Positions 17,377 through 25,244 of a stretch of DNA of 64,000 nucleotides are shown here, piece after piece. A program made the position numbers and the translations under genes. Every line of letters begins with the position of its first letter. The first letter of the stretch is position 1. Source of the DNA: Lactobacillus sp. (lineage in GTDB: Bacteria > Bacillota > Bacilli > Lactobacillales > Lactobacillaceae); contig JAKVKU010000011.1 of the NCBI GenBank assembly GCA_022484695.1, positions 50,116-114,115 of the forward strand, given 5' to 3'. Below the pieces are notes generated by a model. The model was not told the origin of the DNA and did no database searches. It saw only the letters and a program-made list of their open reading frames with translations.

Positions 17377-18144
17377 ATGACAAATATAAAACAACAAAAT
17401 ATGGCTGATGAAGCGTATTGGGACGACTTTGCCGATGATTATGTGACGATTCAAAGGGCCAGCGAAATCCCATTGCCCCAGACCATCGCTGCTTTTTTAA
17501 AAAAACAGCGTATTTTGCCCACGGACAGTTTGTTGGACTTGGGCGCAGGCAGCGGCCGTTTCTTCGGTGTTTTTAGCCCGCTGGTGGCGCGTTTGATAGC
17601 TTTGGACATCTCTACACAGATGTTGCGATATGGCCGTCAGCTTGCTGAAAAACAGCAATTAAATAACATTACGTTCATCCATGCCCCCTGGTCAAGCCTG
17701 ACAAAGCAGCAGCAAATGGCCGATGTGGTGTTTGCCAACATGTTTGGTGTTCTCCGGGATGCTCAAGCCATGGGCCAACTGAGTCAATTAGCCAAAAAAA
17801 ATGTTGTCTTGGGCCAATTTACTGCCCGGCAGAGTGTCTTGGATCGACAGGTTAGCCAAGCCGTCACGTTACGGCCGGAATCCAATAGTTATACCGATGA
17901 CATCAATTGGCAGCGCAAAGTGAGTTTACAAGCGTTAGGGCAACAGTTTGCAACCAAAACATTTCATTTTCAAACCACAGAATCAGTGGCTAAGTCCTTA
18001 TTACTAGCAGATTTAGCCGATCGTATTGACCCTGGGCAAACGGCTACCCTACAAGCGAAGCTCAATGCCATGTATCAAAAAAAGCCGACCCTATTAGATA
18101 GGATCGACTACACTTACGAATTGATTTTTTGGCAAGTAAATTAG
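17377..18144 (+). CDS. Class I SAM-dependent methyltransferase
   Basis: 255 residues from ATG 17377. The frame stays open back to a TTG at 17347, but that lies in the glmS terminator. LLDLGAGSGRF near residue 50 is the SAM-binding motif I, followed by LIALDISTQML (acidic motif II) and DVVFANMFGVLRD (motif IV region). Small-molecule or macromolecular substrate is unknown. An extended -10 (TGCTATGAT, ending 17370) would place the transcription start on or beside the ATG, so the mRNA may be leaderless. Its stop overlaps the stop of the convergent L,D-transpeptidase gene. Confidence 0.8.
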   Translation: MTNIKQQNMADEAYWDDFADDYVTIQRASEIPLPQTIAAFLKKQRILPTDSLLDLGAGSGRFFGVFSPLVARLIALDISTQMLRYGRQLAEKQQLNNITFIHAPWSSLTKQQQMADVVFANMFGVLRDAQAMGQLSQLAKKNVVLGQFTARQSVLDRQVSQAVTLRPESNSYTDDINWQRKVSLQALGQQFATKTFHFQTTESVAKSLLLADLADRIDPGQTATLQAKLNAMYQKKPTLLDRIDYTYELIFWQVN

Positions 18145-18758
18145 TGGATATAAACCGGGGTATCCTCTTTGACATTTTCGAAGAACCACTTGGCATCAGC
18201 AACGCTTAACCGAATACAACCATGGGAGTTGGCTTCACCACCCAAGCTTTCGGCTTGTTTGACGTCAAAATCACCCTGGCCATTGATTGGCACTGAGTGG
18301 AAAAGGTAAATACCATGATCTTTAAACGAAACCCAAAATTTGGCGCCTTCCTGAGAGCCCTGATTAAAGAATTGCAGGCCCCGTTCGTGCTGGATATTAA
18401 AATGACCCTTAGGCGTGCCATCATCTTTACCCGTTGAGGCGAGCATGGTATATAATGTTTTTTTACCATCTTTAATGTAAACACGTTGCTTAGGAATCGA
18501 CACGTCAATATTAACGTTTGGGTAACGTGTTAAATCAGGATAAGGTTTTGATTCAGAAGGTCGCTGCCAAAAATCCTTCGGCCGTTTGGCGGCAGTTTTA
18601 ACAGCAGCATTGTTCTTTTTGACCTGACGTTTGGTTTGACTACTTGACACCTCAGCAGATGCTTGGTCGTGCAACTGCTTTGGAATAAAGATGGCTAGTG
18701 CGACAATAATGAAAACACCAGCCAAAACAGCTAAGCAGATTTTTTTATGCTTCAGCAT
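18141..18758 (-). CDS. L,D-transpeptidase (YkuD domain)
   Basis: 205 residues from ATG 18758, which has AAAGGA 7 nt upstream; an in-frame TTG at 18776 lies ahead of that site. One N-terminal membrane anchor or signal (about 8-28), a Lys/Ser-rich linker, then a YkuD domain starting near IDVSIPKQRVYI. The catalytic motif is complete: HSVP...NSHGCIRLS with Cys181. Such enzymes form 3-3 cross-links or attach proteins in peptidoglycan outside the membrane. Its stop codon overlaps the convergent methyltransferase stop (18141-18144), with no terminator visible between them. Confidence 0.9.
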   Translation of the reverse strand: MLKHKKICLAVLAGVFIIVALAIFIPKQLHDQASAEVSSSQTKRQVKKNNAAVKTAAKRPKDFWQRPSESKPYPDLTRYPNVNIDVSIPKQRVYIKDGKKTLYTMLASTGKDDGTPKGHFNIQHERGLQFFNQGSQEGAKFWVSFKDHGIYLFHSVPINGQGDFDVKQAESLGGEANSHGCIRLSVADAKWFFENVKEDTPVYIH

Positions 18759-18891
18759 GGAACTATCCTTTCCCAATGAAAATATTGATTACGTCCAATA
18801 ATACTAGAAATCAGGCGATTATATCAAGCATAAACGGTTATTTATCATAATTCTCTTAGGAATTTGTTTAACACTGCTGATCAGCAGTTCA

Positions 18892-19326
18892 ATGACTTAC
18901 CGTCAGCAGACATCTGTTCCTATTTTACAACAATTATTAGCCCATAAACCCTTTTATGACAAACTAACTGGGATTCACTTCAATTATGGCGGACAGGTCA
19001 TCTCAATTCAAGCCAGTGGGTACTTTAAATTTATTGAATTTTTCATCCGTAAAGGCGCCCACTTCCTGACTTACTTTGTCTTAGGTTTAAGTGCCATGCT
19101 GGGCTTGGCCGACCGCATCCGGGGACGCTGGTTTGCCGGGGTGATTTTTTGGCTGGCTGCCACTGGCTTTGCGGCAACAGATGAGTTTCATCAGATGCTG
19201 ACGGGGGATCGGACCCCCTTATTTCAAGATGTGATGTTAGACAGTGTGGCCAGTTTACTAGGTATTTTACTGGCTTGGTTATTTCTACACAAAAAATCTA
19301 AAAAATTGCAGGCACCAATTGAATAA
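18892..19326 (+). CDS. VanZ-like family membrane protein (5' end uncertain)
   Basis: From ATG 18892 it has 144 residues with the VanZ-type core RKGAHFLTYFVLG and DEFHQMLTGDRTPLFQDVMLDSVASLLG and three membrane segments. The open frame extends upstream to a stop at 18805, and that extension encodes an obvious first membrane segment (HKRLFIIILLGICLTLLISSS), which VanZ-like proteins have. Yet the extension has no ATG, GTG or TTG; an ATC at 18823 with AGG 7 nt upstream is the best-placed candidate. Either a non-canonical start is used or the start has been lost. The role of this family beyond teicoplanin resistance in VanZ itself is unknown. Confidence 0.75.
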   Translation: MTYRQQTSVPILQQLLAHKPFYDKLTGIHFNYGGQVISIQASGYFKFIEFFIRKGAHFLTYFVLGLSAMLGLADRIRGRWFAGVIFWLAATGFAATDEFHQMLTGDRTPLFQDVMLDSVASLLGILLAWLFLHKKSKKLQAPIE

Positions 19327-19347
19327 AGAGGGCCATTTTGCTATACT
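19319..19347 (+). promoter_or_regulatory. yebC promoter
   Basis: TTGAAT (19319-19324), 17-bp spacer, extended -10 TGCTATACT (TATACT at 19342-19347). The -35 overlaps the VanZ-like stop codon. Confidence 0.7.
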
Positions 19348-19389
19348 ATTATGCGTATAACTATGACTAATTAGAAAGAGGGAAACGTA

Positions 19390-20133
19390 ATGTCAGGACA
19401 TTCCAAGTGGCATAATATCCAAGGCCGTAAAAACGCGCAGGATTCTAAACGTGGTAAAATTTTCCAAAAACTTTCGCGTGAATTATATATGGCGGCAAAG
19501 AGTGGTGGTCCTGACCCAAGCGGTAACCCACAATTACGTTTGATGATGGATAAAGCCCGGGCAGCAAACATGCCTAAAGATAACATTAAACGCGCAATCG
19601 ACAAAGCTTCCGGCAATACGGATGAACATTATGATGAAGTTATTTACGAAGGCTATGCACCTGGTGGTGTACCAATCTTGGTTTATGCTTTAACAGATAA
19701 TAAAAATAGAACTGCCTCTGACGTTCGTGTGGCTTTCACACGTAATGGGGGTAGTCTTGGTTCAGCTGGTTCTGTAAGTTATATGTTCGACCGCAAAGGT
19801 TATCTGGCTATTGACCGCAGCACAACTGATGCTGATGAAGATCAAATGCTTGAAGACGTAATGGATGCCGGTGGGGAAGACTTGCAAACAAGTGATGAAG
19901 CTTTTGAAATTTACACTGATCCAACCGACTTCACCGCAGTTCGGGATAGTTTAGAGAAAAAAGGTTATAAGTTGGCAAATGCCGAATTAACCATGTTACC
20001 TCAAAACTATGTGGCTGTACCCGATAATAAAATTGAACAGTATGAACATTTAATCGATCGTCTTGAAGATAACGACGATGTATCAGATGTCTATACGGCA
20101 GCTGAATTACCTGAAGGCACAGAAGCTAACTAA
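19390..20133 (+). CDS. yebC: YebC/PmpR family regulator or translation factor
   Basis: 247 residues, beginning [25 protein letters not shown], the invariant start of the YebC/TACO1 family, and containing [19 protein letters not shown] and the acidic C-terminal GGEDLQ region. Family members have been described as DNA-binding transcription regulators and, for TACO1 and some bacterial forms, as factors helping ribosomes through difficult stretches; which applies here is unknown. ATG is preceded by AGAGGG. A long hairpin terminator separates it from comGA. Confidence 0.95.
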   Translation: MSGHSKWHNIQGRKNAQDSKRGKIFQKLSRELYMAAKSGGPDPSGNPQLRLMMDKARAANMPKDNIKRAIDKASGNTDEHYDEVIYEGYAPGGVPILVYALTDNKNRTASDVRVAFTRNGGSLGSAGSVSYMFDRKGYLAIDRSTTDADEDQMLEDVMDAGGEDLQTSDEAFEIYTDPTDFTAVRDSLEKKGYKLANAELTMLPQNYVAVPDNKIEQYEHLIDRLEDNDDVSDVYTAAELPEGTEAN

Positions 20134-20150
20134 GCAAACTGTCTTTTGGC

Positions 20151-20195
20151 AATAGCAGATTCTAAACGAAAAAGTTTAGGAGCTGCTATTTTTTT
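20151..20195 (+). terminator. yebC terminator
   Basis: AATAGCAG-att-CTAAAC-gaaaaa-GTTTAG-ga-GCTGCTATT with a T tract; ends only 40 nt before comGA. Confidence 0.85.
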
Positions 20196-20235
20196 GCACT
20201 TTTTGGCGTATTTATTTTGAGAAGGAGGTGAGAAG

Positions 20236-21213
20236 TTGATCATTCGAAAAATTGCCCGGGACATCATCGGCTATGCCTATGACTTAAAGGCTTCAGATAT
20301 CTATCTGATTCCCCAAACCGATTATTACGACTATTATGTGCGGATCCACGGGCAGCGCCATTTAGTTGCCCGCAAAGATTTAAAAGAGATGTTGGGGTTG
20401 ATCAGTTTTTTAAAGTATAGTGCCCAAATGAATATTAGCGAAAATCGGCGGCCCCAAAGTGGCACCTTGGATTTTGAGTTGCCCACCGAGGTGCTGCAAT
20501 TGCGCTTATCGTCAATTGGCAACTATAAAAATGAGGAATCTTTGGTTATTCGCTTGCTTTACCAGGATACGGGCCAGTTAAATTTTTATTTTCCAGATCA
20601 ACTGCAGTTGATTGCGGCTAACTTGTATCGTCGGGGGTTATTTATATTTTCTGGGCCCACCGGTTCTGGCAAAACTACGACGTTGTATCAGTTAGCCAAG
20701 CAAGTGGCCATTGAGGAAACAGTGATTGCCATTGAAGATCCAGTGGAAATTCGGGCGCCAGAAATTTTGCAGTTGCAAGTCAATGAAGCGGCCGACATGA
20801 GCTATACCCAATTGATCAGCGGTGTGTTGCGCCATCGGCCCGACACGTTGATCATTGGTGAAATTCGCGATGCCCAGACGGCCAAGGCTGCTGTGACAGC
20901 GGCTTTAAGCGGTCACTTGGTGTTGACCACGCTCCATGCTCGTTCTTCTGGGGGCGTGGTAGAACGGCTATTGGATCTTAACCTATCGGAAGTTGTTTTA
21001 CAAAATACCTTGACGGCAATTTGTTACCAGCGGTTATTTACCGATTGCCAGCAAACCCCCAAGGTATTATGTGACATCATGATGGCCCAAGATTTAAAGG
21101 CCTGTTTGCAAAAACCGCAGCAACAGTTTGTCGATTGGCAAAGCAATATGAAGCTGCTTTTGCAATATCAACTGATTGATCAACAGACCTATCAGACATT
21201 CAAGGAAGGTTAA
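20236..21213 (+). CDS. comGA: Competence pilus assembly ATPase ComGA
   Basis: 325 residues from TTG 20236 behind AAGGAGG. Walker A is GPTGSGKTTTLY near residue 140, followed by the Asp box AIEDPVEI, Walker B TLIIGEIRDAQTA and the His box LTTLHARSS, as in GspE/PilB secretion ATPases. It powers assembly of the competence pseudopilus that binds and pulls in DNA. First gene of comGA-GG. Between the yebC terminator and this gene there are only 40 nt and no clear vegetative promoter, which fits control by a competence sigma factor, though I cannot identify its box with confidence. Confidence 0.94.
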   Translation: MIIRKIARDIIGYAYDLKASDIYLIPQTDYYDYYVRIHGQRHLVARKDLKEMLGLISFLKYSAQMNISENRRPQSGTLDFELPTEVLQLRLSSIGNYKNEESLVIRLLYQDTGQLNFYFPDQLQLIAANLYRRGLFIFSGPTGSGKTTTLYQLAKQVAIEETVIAIEDPVEIRAPEILQLQVNEAADMSYTQLISGVLRHRPDTLIIGEIRDAQTAKAAVTAALSGHLVLTTLHARSSGGVVERLLDLNLSEVVLQNTLTAICYQRLFTDCQQTPKVLCDIMMAQDLKACLQKPQQQFVDWQSNMKLLLQYQLIDQQTYQTFKEG

Positions 21214-22201
21214 AGTCAAGTTAAGCTTGAACGGGCAAATTTTATTTTTCACGGTGTTAGCCCAAATGTTGGGAAATGGTTTTTCAATTAAGCAAGCCTT
21301 GGCCTTCATGGTTAATTTTTTGCCCAAAGAAAAGCGCTGGATTCGCCAATTACAGCGGCAATTGATCCAGGGCAAGATTTTGATTCAAGCGTTAGAAGAG
21401 AGTCATATCAAACAAGAACTAGTGGATCAAATTGCCATCGCCCAGCAACATGGCCAATTAGTCACCAGTTTGGAGCAACTGGTCAAAAGTTTGCAGATGA
21501 AAGCCCAGCAGATGACGAAGTTAAAGGGGATGTTGAATTACCCGATTTTGCTCATTGTTTTACTGGGCGGCTTTTATCTAGCCATGAAAATCTATATTCA
21601 ACCCCAATTACAAGATTTTGGTGGTAAAACTTACCAATTGCCCACCAGCGTCATCGTGGCTTTAGGCGGTGTTGGCCTGTTAAGTGCAGTGCTGATCAGC
21701 CTATTTTGGGTTAAATGGCATTGGGCACCACCCTTGCAGCGGGTGGCGTTGCAATGTCGTCTGCCTTTTATGGGTAGCATTTTTAAGAAATATTATGCTT
21801 ACCTGATTTGTACAGATTTAGCCATTTACTTGAGTAACGGGCTCAATTTGGCAGAGATTTTACAAGCATTGCAAAAATTGCCGCCCAAAAGTTTCTTAAG
21901 TGCTTTGGCCAAACAAATTGAAAGCCAGTTACAACGGGGACAAAGTTTAGATAGTATCATCAAAAACAATCTAATTTTACCCACAGAATTATTAACCTTT
22001 ATTCACCGCGGGTCCGATTTGAAACTATTGGCTCAAGAAATGCGTATTTTCAGCCAGTTATTGTTCAATAAACTAATCGATGATTTAAACCGGTTAATGT
22101 TAAAAGTTCAGCCTCTGGCATTTATGGTGATCGCCAGTCTGATCTTATTGATGTATTTACAGTTACTAATGCCAATTTATAACATGATGGGGAGTATTTA
22201 A
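21176..22201 (+). CDS. comGB: Competence pilus membrane platform ComGB
   Basis: GspF/PilC-family inner-membrane protein, 341 residues as an open frame from TTG 21176, with three membrane segments (about 125-145, 160-180, 315-338) and two repeated helical GspF domains. The true start is unclear: family comparison expects it near VKVKLSLNGQ, and AAGGAAGG (21202-21209) is placed for a start at 21215, but the codon there is GTC. TTG 21227 is the nearest standard codon, 17 nt after the site. It anchors the pseudopilus assembly ATPase. Overlaps comGA; comGC follows after one base. Confidence 0.9.
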   Translation: MINRPIRHSRKVKVKLSLNGQILFFTVLAQMLGNGFSIKQALAFMVNFLPKEKRWIRQLQRQLIQGKILIQALEESHIKQELVDQIAIAQQHGQLVTSLEQLVKSLQMKAQQMTKLKGMLNYPILLIVLLGGFYLAMKIYIQPQLQDFGGKTYQLPTSVIVALGGVGLLSAVLISLFWVKWHWAPPLQRVALQCRLPFMGSIFKKYYAYLICTDLAIYLSNGLNLAEILQALQKLPPKSFLSALAKQIESQLQRGQSLDSIIKNNLILPTELLTFIHRGSDLKLLAQEMRIFSQLLFNKLIDDLNRLMLKVQPLAFMVIASLILLMYLQLLMPIYNMMGSI

Positions 22202-22202
22202 T

Positions 22203-22565
22203 ATGAAAAAATTATTTAAGAAACGTCGGGCCTTTACATTACTGGAAATGGTTGCCGTCATATTTGTGATCGCGTTATTGATCATTTTGTTCCTGCCATC
22301 ACTGACAAGTTCCAGAAATAGCGCCGATAAAAAAGCCAGTGAGGCCTTTGTAAATACAGTGCAAACCCAAGTCGATTTATACGTGGATAAAAAAGTGGAT
22401 GGCGGGGCACAATTGCAGGATATTCAGGTTGATTTTAAAACCATGCAGACTGAAGGCTACTTAACCGCCAAACAAATGGCGAAAATTACGAATGCCAAAA
22501 TCACCATCGATGACAATGAACAAGTACATGCCCCGGGTCTAGATAATGACAGCGGCGCGGCATAG
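22203..22565 (+). CDS. comGC: Major competence pseudopilin ComGC
   Basis: 120 residues. A short basic leader (MKKLFKKRRA) precedes the prepilin cleavage motif A-FTLLEM and a hydrophobic helix (VAVIFVIALLIILFLPSL); Glu5 of the mature protein is present. The leader ends in Ala, not the usual Gly. It is the main pseudopilus subunit, processed by the prepilin peptidase ComC encoded elsewhere. ATG 22203 lies 1 bp after comGB, and the next gene begins within its last codons. Confidence 0.94.
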   Translation: MKKLFKKRRAFTLLEMVAVIFVIALLIILFLPSLTSSRNSADKKASEAFVNTVQTQVDLYVDKKVDGGAQLQDIQVDFKTMQTEGYLTAKQMAKITNAKITIDDNEQVHAPGLDNDSGAA

Positions 22566-23001
22566 GCTGAGTCGCCAGTCGGCCTTCACCTTCATTGAAA
22601 TGATTTCAGTTTTATTTGTCTTGAGTTTGCTGGTCAGTTTAAGTTTCTTGGCTTGGCCGTCAATACAAGCTCGGCAGGCTGAGAAACAGTTTTTTAATGA
22701 GTTTGAGAGTGGCTATCAACGGTTGCTTAATGAGGCGATGTTTCGCAATGAACGTGGGCGTATTCAAATTTTAGAAAATAGAGTGGTTTTGACCTATCCG
22801 ACTGAGACAAATGATTTTTATATCAAAGAAATAATTTTACCAAAGGGCCTAACTATACCCCATACGTTCATAGAAATTTATGTTTCTGACGAAGGAATCG
22901 TTACGCCCGCGAAAATTTATTTCAAGTCCACTAACACTAATAAGACTTACATCTACAATATTCAATTTGGCTGGGGGCGATTACATGTGGAGACACACTA
23001 A
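22546..23001 (+). CDS. comGD: Minor pseudopilin ComGD
   Basis: 151 residues, overlapping the end of comGC by 20 bp. Prepilin leader ending RLSRQSA-FTFIEM, followed by hydrophobic ISVLFVLSLLVSLSFLAW. The rest is a short globular domain (GRIQILENRVVLTYP). A minor subunit of the competence pseudopilus. Weak ribosome-binding signal, so translation is probably coupled to comGC. Confidence 0.85.
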   Translation: MTAARHRLSRQSAFTFIEMISVLFVLSLLVSLSFLAWPSIQARQAEKQFFNEFESGYQRLLNEAMFRNERGRIQILENRVVLTYPTETNDFYIKEIILPKGLTIPHTFIEIYVSDEGIVTPAKIYFKSTNTNKTYIYNIQFGWGRLHVETH

Positions 23002-23266
23002 AGGTATACTACTCTTGGAAAACATGGCAAGCCTTTATATTTTTGCAGCGGCCATCGTGGCATTGGCCGGATTATTTAGTTTTTGTCAATTTCAGCTGCG
23101 CCAACAGATCAAACAAGTTCGTTATTACATGGCAGTTGAACAACTGATACAAGGGGCTAATCCAGAATTACCAGTGTATGAGGGTACAAAGATTCAACAA
23201 AGTGAAAGAGCCATCAGAGTTAGTTGGCCAGATGGGTTTGCGGTGTCTTGTCGTGTGGAAAGTTAG
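22985..23266 (+). CDS. comGE: Minor pseudopilin ComGE
   Basis: 93 residues from ATG 22985, preceded by GGGGGCG; an ATG further upstream (22880) would lie wholly inside comGD and is rejected. MWRHTK-GILLLENMASLYIFAAAIVAL shows a short basic leader, a degenerate cleavage site with Glu at +5 and a hydrophobic helix, as in ComGE. It overlaps comGD by 17 bp and comGF by 14 bp. Confidence 0.8.
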   Translation: MWRHTKGILLLENMASLYIFAAAIVALAGLFSFCQFQLRQQIKQVRYYMAVEQLIQGANPELPVYEGTKIQQSERAIRVSWPDGFAVSCRVES

Positions 23267-23717
23267 AGCCTTCACTTTCATTGAAGTGATTATCAGCTTG
23301 TTTATTTTTACACTGGTTATTTTCATGTTCAGTCAAATGCCGACTTTGATTCAAGACAGCGATCGTTCAGTTTTTAAAGTCAGTTCTGAAACAAAGACTA
23401 ATCAAGCAGTCTGGCAGTTAGAACATTACTTTCAAAAGTGTATCTTCAAAGGTATTGAAGAAGTTAGCAAAGTACAACGACTAAAAATACAACATGCAGA
23501 TCAAATGGGCGTATATCAAGATCGGATTATCAAAGTTGTCAACGGTTCACTACGTCTTCAAAATGATTCAAATAAGGGGAATATGCCACTAATAGACGGG
23601 GTAGCTCACGTTACATTCAAACGTGTCGGACCTTACATTGACATGAAATTAACGTTAGAAAATGTGGCCCAACCGATTCACCATCGTTTTTATTGCCCCG
23701 CCAGCAAGGGAGGTTAA
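23253..23717 (+). CDS. comGF: Minor pseudopilin ComGF
   Basis: 154 residues from GTG 23253, which gives the leader MWKVRA before FTFIEVIISLFIFTLVIFMF; ATG 23232 in the same frame is possible but adds a hydrophobic stretch not expected in a prepilin leader. The downstream domain has ComGF-like segments (QAVWQLEHYFQKC, GVAHVTFKRVGPYIDMKLTLEN). Part of the pseudopilus. comGG starts 3 bp after its stop. Confidence 0.85.
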   Translation: MWKVRAFTFIEVIISLFIFTLVIFMFSQMPTLIQDSDRSVFKVSSETKTNQAVWQLEHYFQKCIFKGIEEVSKVQRLKIQHADQMGVYQDRIIKVVNGSLRLQNDSNKGNMPLIDGVAHVTFKRVGPYIDMKLTLENVAQPIHHRFYCPASKGG

Positions 23718-23720
23718 AGC

Positions 23721-24059
23721 ATGAAACGAAAACCGGCATATGTCTTAGTTTTGACACTTTTGTGTTTGAGTTTCACTTTATGGTTGAGTTATGCCACCTT
23801 AGCCCACTATAAAGAAAAAATGATGACCCTCCAGCATTTTAATAATCATGCCCAGGCGGCCATGGTTTATAATATCACTCGACCGCATTTCCAGAAAACA
23901 AAGCGGTTAGCTTATCGCACGAATTTAGGGACAGCGACCTATCAAATTCAGGCGCAAACTGTGGCTTGCACCGTTAAACTTCAAGCAAACGGCTATTCTG
24001 AAGTGTTTAGGTATATCCCTGCCGATGCTGTTCCCAGTATGACTGAACCAAAGGCTTGA
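23721..24059 (+). CDS. comGG: Competence protein ComGG
   Basis: 112 residues, ATG after AGGGAGG. One N-terminal membrane helix (AYVLVLTLLCLSFTLWLSYATLA), no prepilin cleavage motif, and a small C-terminal domain. By position as the last gene of the comG operon and by the hydrophobic N-terminus it is ComGG, a pseudopilus-associated protein; the sequence family is poorly conserved. A hairpin terminator follows. Confidence 0.8.
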   Translation: MKRKPAYVLVLTLLCLSFTLWLSYATLAHYKEKMMTLQHFNNHAQAAMVYNITRPHFQKTKRLAYRTNLGTATYQIQAQTVACTVKLQANGYSEVFRYIPADAVPSMTEPKA

Positions 24060-24068
24060 TAATGGTTA

Positions 24069-24098
24069 GAACCAATCGTAAAGTTGATTGGTTCTTTT
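24069..24098 (+). terminator. comG operon terminator
   Basis: GAACCAATC-8 nt-GATTGGTTC followed by TTTT. Confidence 0.75.
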
Positions 24099-24154
24099 CA
24101 TACATAGTTTCATTGTTTCCTAAAATATCCCGGTAAAACTTAACTGATTTTTTC

Positions 24155-24188
24155 TTGCGAATATTGGTTTCTATCGTTACAATTGTAA
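24155..24188 (+). promoter_or_regulatory. ytxK-ackA promoter with CopY/BlaI-like operator
   Basis: TTGCGA (24155-24160), 17-bp spacer, TACAAT (24178-24183). The -10 is the left half of a perfect palindrome TTACAATTGTAA (24177-24188), which contains the TACANNTGTA core bound by CopY/BlaI-type repressors. A repressor bound here would block RNA polymerase directly. Confidence 0.5.
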
Positions 24189-24217
24189 AGTAATATTTAG
24201 TAATTGAGGTGATGGTT

Positions 24218-25228
24218 TTGTCTGAACGTCCGGTAAAGGGACTATTTGACCTATTAGACGAGAGTACGACCATTCTGCAAAGTGATTTAAATACATCTTA
24301 CTTAGATGCGTTAGCTGAAAATCTGGGGAATATCATCGATCAGCACATTAAGGTAGAAAACGATCGGCCCACGACGGCAACTATCGACAAAATTAAAGCG
24401 CTTTATCAGAAAATCGACTTGAGTCAATACGATCGCAGCACGCGGCGACAAGTACTACAATTGATTTTGCTTAGAGGGATGCAGGTGGACAAAGTTGAAC
24501 CCAACAAGCAATTGACACCAGATGCCATTGGTTATTTCATTGGTTATTTGGTACAGGAATTGGCCGATTTAAAAGACGATAGTCGCATACTGGATCCAGC
24601 AGTTGGTTCTGGTAATTTGATACTAACGGTCATGGCGCAGTTATCACAGGGCCTAGATATTAATTTAAAGGGCTTTGGTGTTGATAATGATGACCAGCTC
24701 CTGGAATTAGCAGCTGTCGCCAGTCAATGGTTGAAGCTGGACTTGGAATTATTTCACCAAGATGCGGTCATGCCTTTATTGGTCCATGATTTAGATTTGG
24801 TGGTCTCAGATTTACCAGTGGGCTACTATCCCGTGGACGAGCAAACAAAGGGATATGAAACCCGGGCGAAACAAGGCCATTCGTTTACCCATCATTTATT
24901 AATTGAACAGAGCTTGAAGGCTTTAAAACCTGGTAGTTTGGGATTGTTTGTCATTCCAACAACTATTTTTCAAAGTGATGAGGCTGCCGATTTGACGAAA
25001 TGGTTAACATCCGTTGCTTACTTCCAAGGTCTATTAAACTTACCAGCTAAAATGTTCACCAGTGAGGCTGCGCAAAAGTCTATTTTGGTACTGCAAAAAC
25101 ATGGGGCGAATGCTACCCAAGCTGAGCAAGTGCTCTTTGGCGATTTGCCAGATTTTAACAATCAAGCTGCGTTGCAACAATTTATCCAAGAATTACAAAA
25201 ATGGCGTCAAAATTATTTTAAAAAGTAA
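24218..25228 (+). CDS. YtxK-like class I SAM-dependent methyltransferase
   Basis: 336 residues from TTG 24218, which has GAGG 8 nt upstream; GTG 24209 and ATG 24212 are in frame but too close to it. An N-terminal helical region (FDLLDESTTILQ...) precedes an N6-adenine-methylase-like fold with motif I DPAVGSGNLI. The catalytic NPPY-type motif is altered to SDLPVGYYP, as is common in the YtxK group, so DNA methylation is doubtful. The gene between comG and ackA is a conserved arrangement in lactobacilli and bacilli. ackA follows after 16 bp, so they are cotranscribed. Confidence 0.85.
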   Translation: MSERPVKGLFDLLDESTTILQSDLNTSYLDALAENLGNIIDQHIKVENDRPTTATIDKIKALYQKIDLSQYDRSTRRQVLQLILLRGMQVDKVEPNKQLTPDAIGYFIGYLVQELADLKDDSRILDPAVGSGNLILTVMAQLSQGLDINLKGFGVDNDDQLLELAAVASQWLKLDLELFHQDAVMPLLVHDLDLVVSDLPVGYYPVDEQTKGYETRAKQGHSFTHHLLIEQSLKALKPGSLGLFVIPTTIFQSDEAADLTKWLTSVAYFQGLLNLPAKMFTSEAAQKSILVLQKHGANATQAEQVLFGDLPDFNNQAALQQFIQELQKWRQNYFKK

Positions 25229-25244
25229 AGGGGACCAATTCAAA

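Noticed and set aside
25062..25244. Upstream extension of ackA
   Set aside because: It lies inside the preceding methyltransferase gene; the AckA motif MSKILAINAGSS starts at 25245 behind AAAGGGG.
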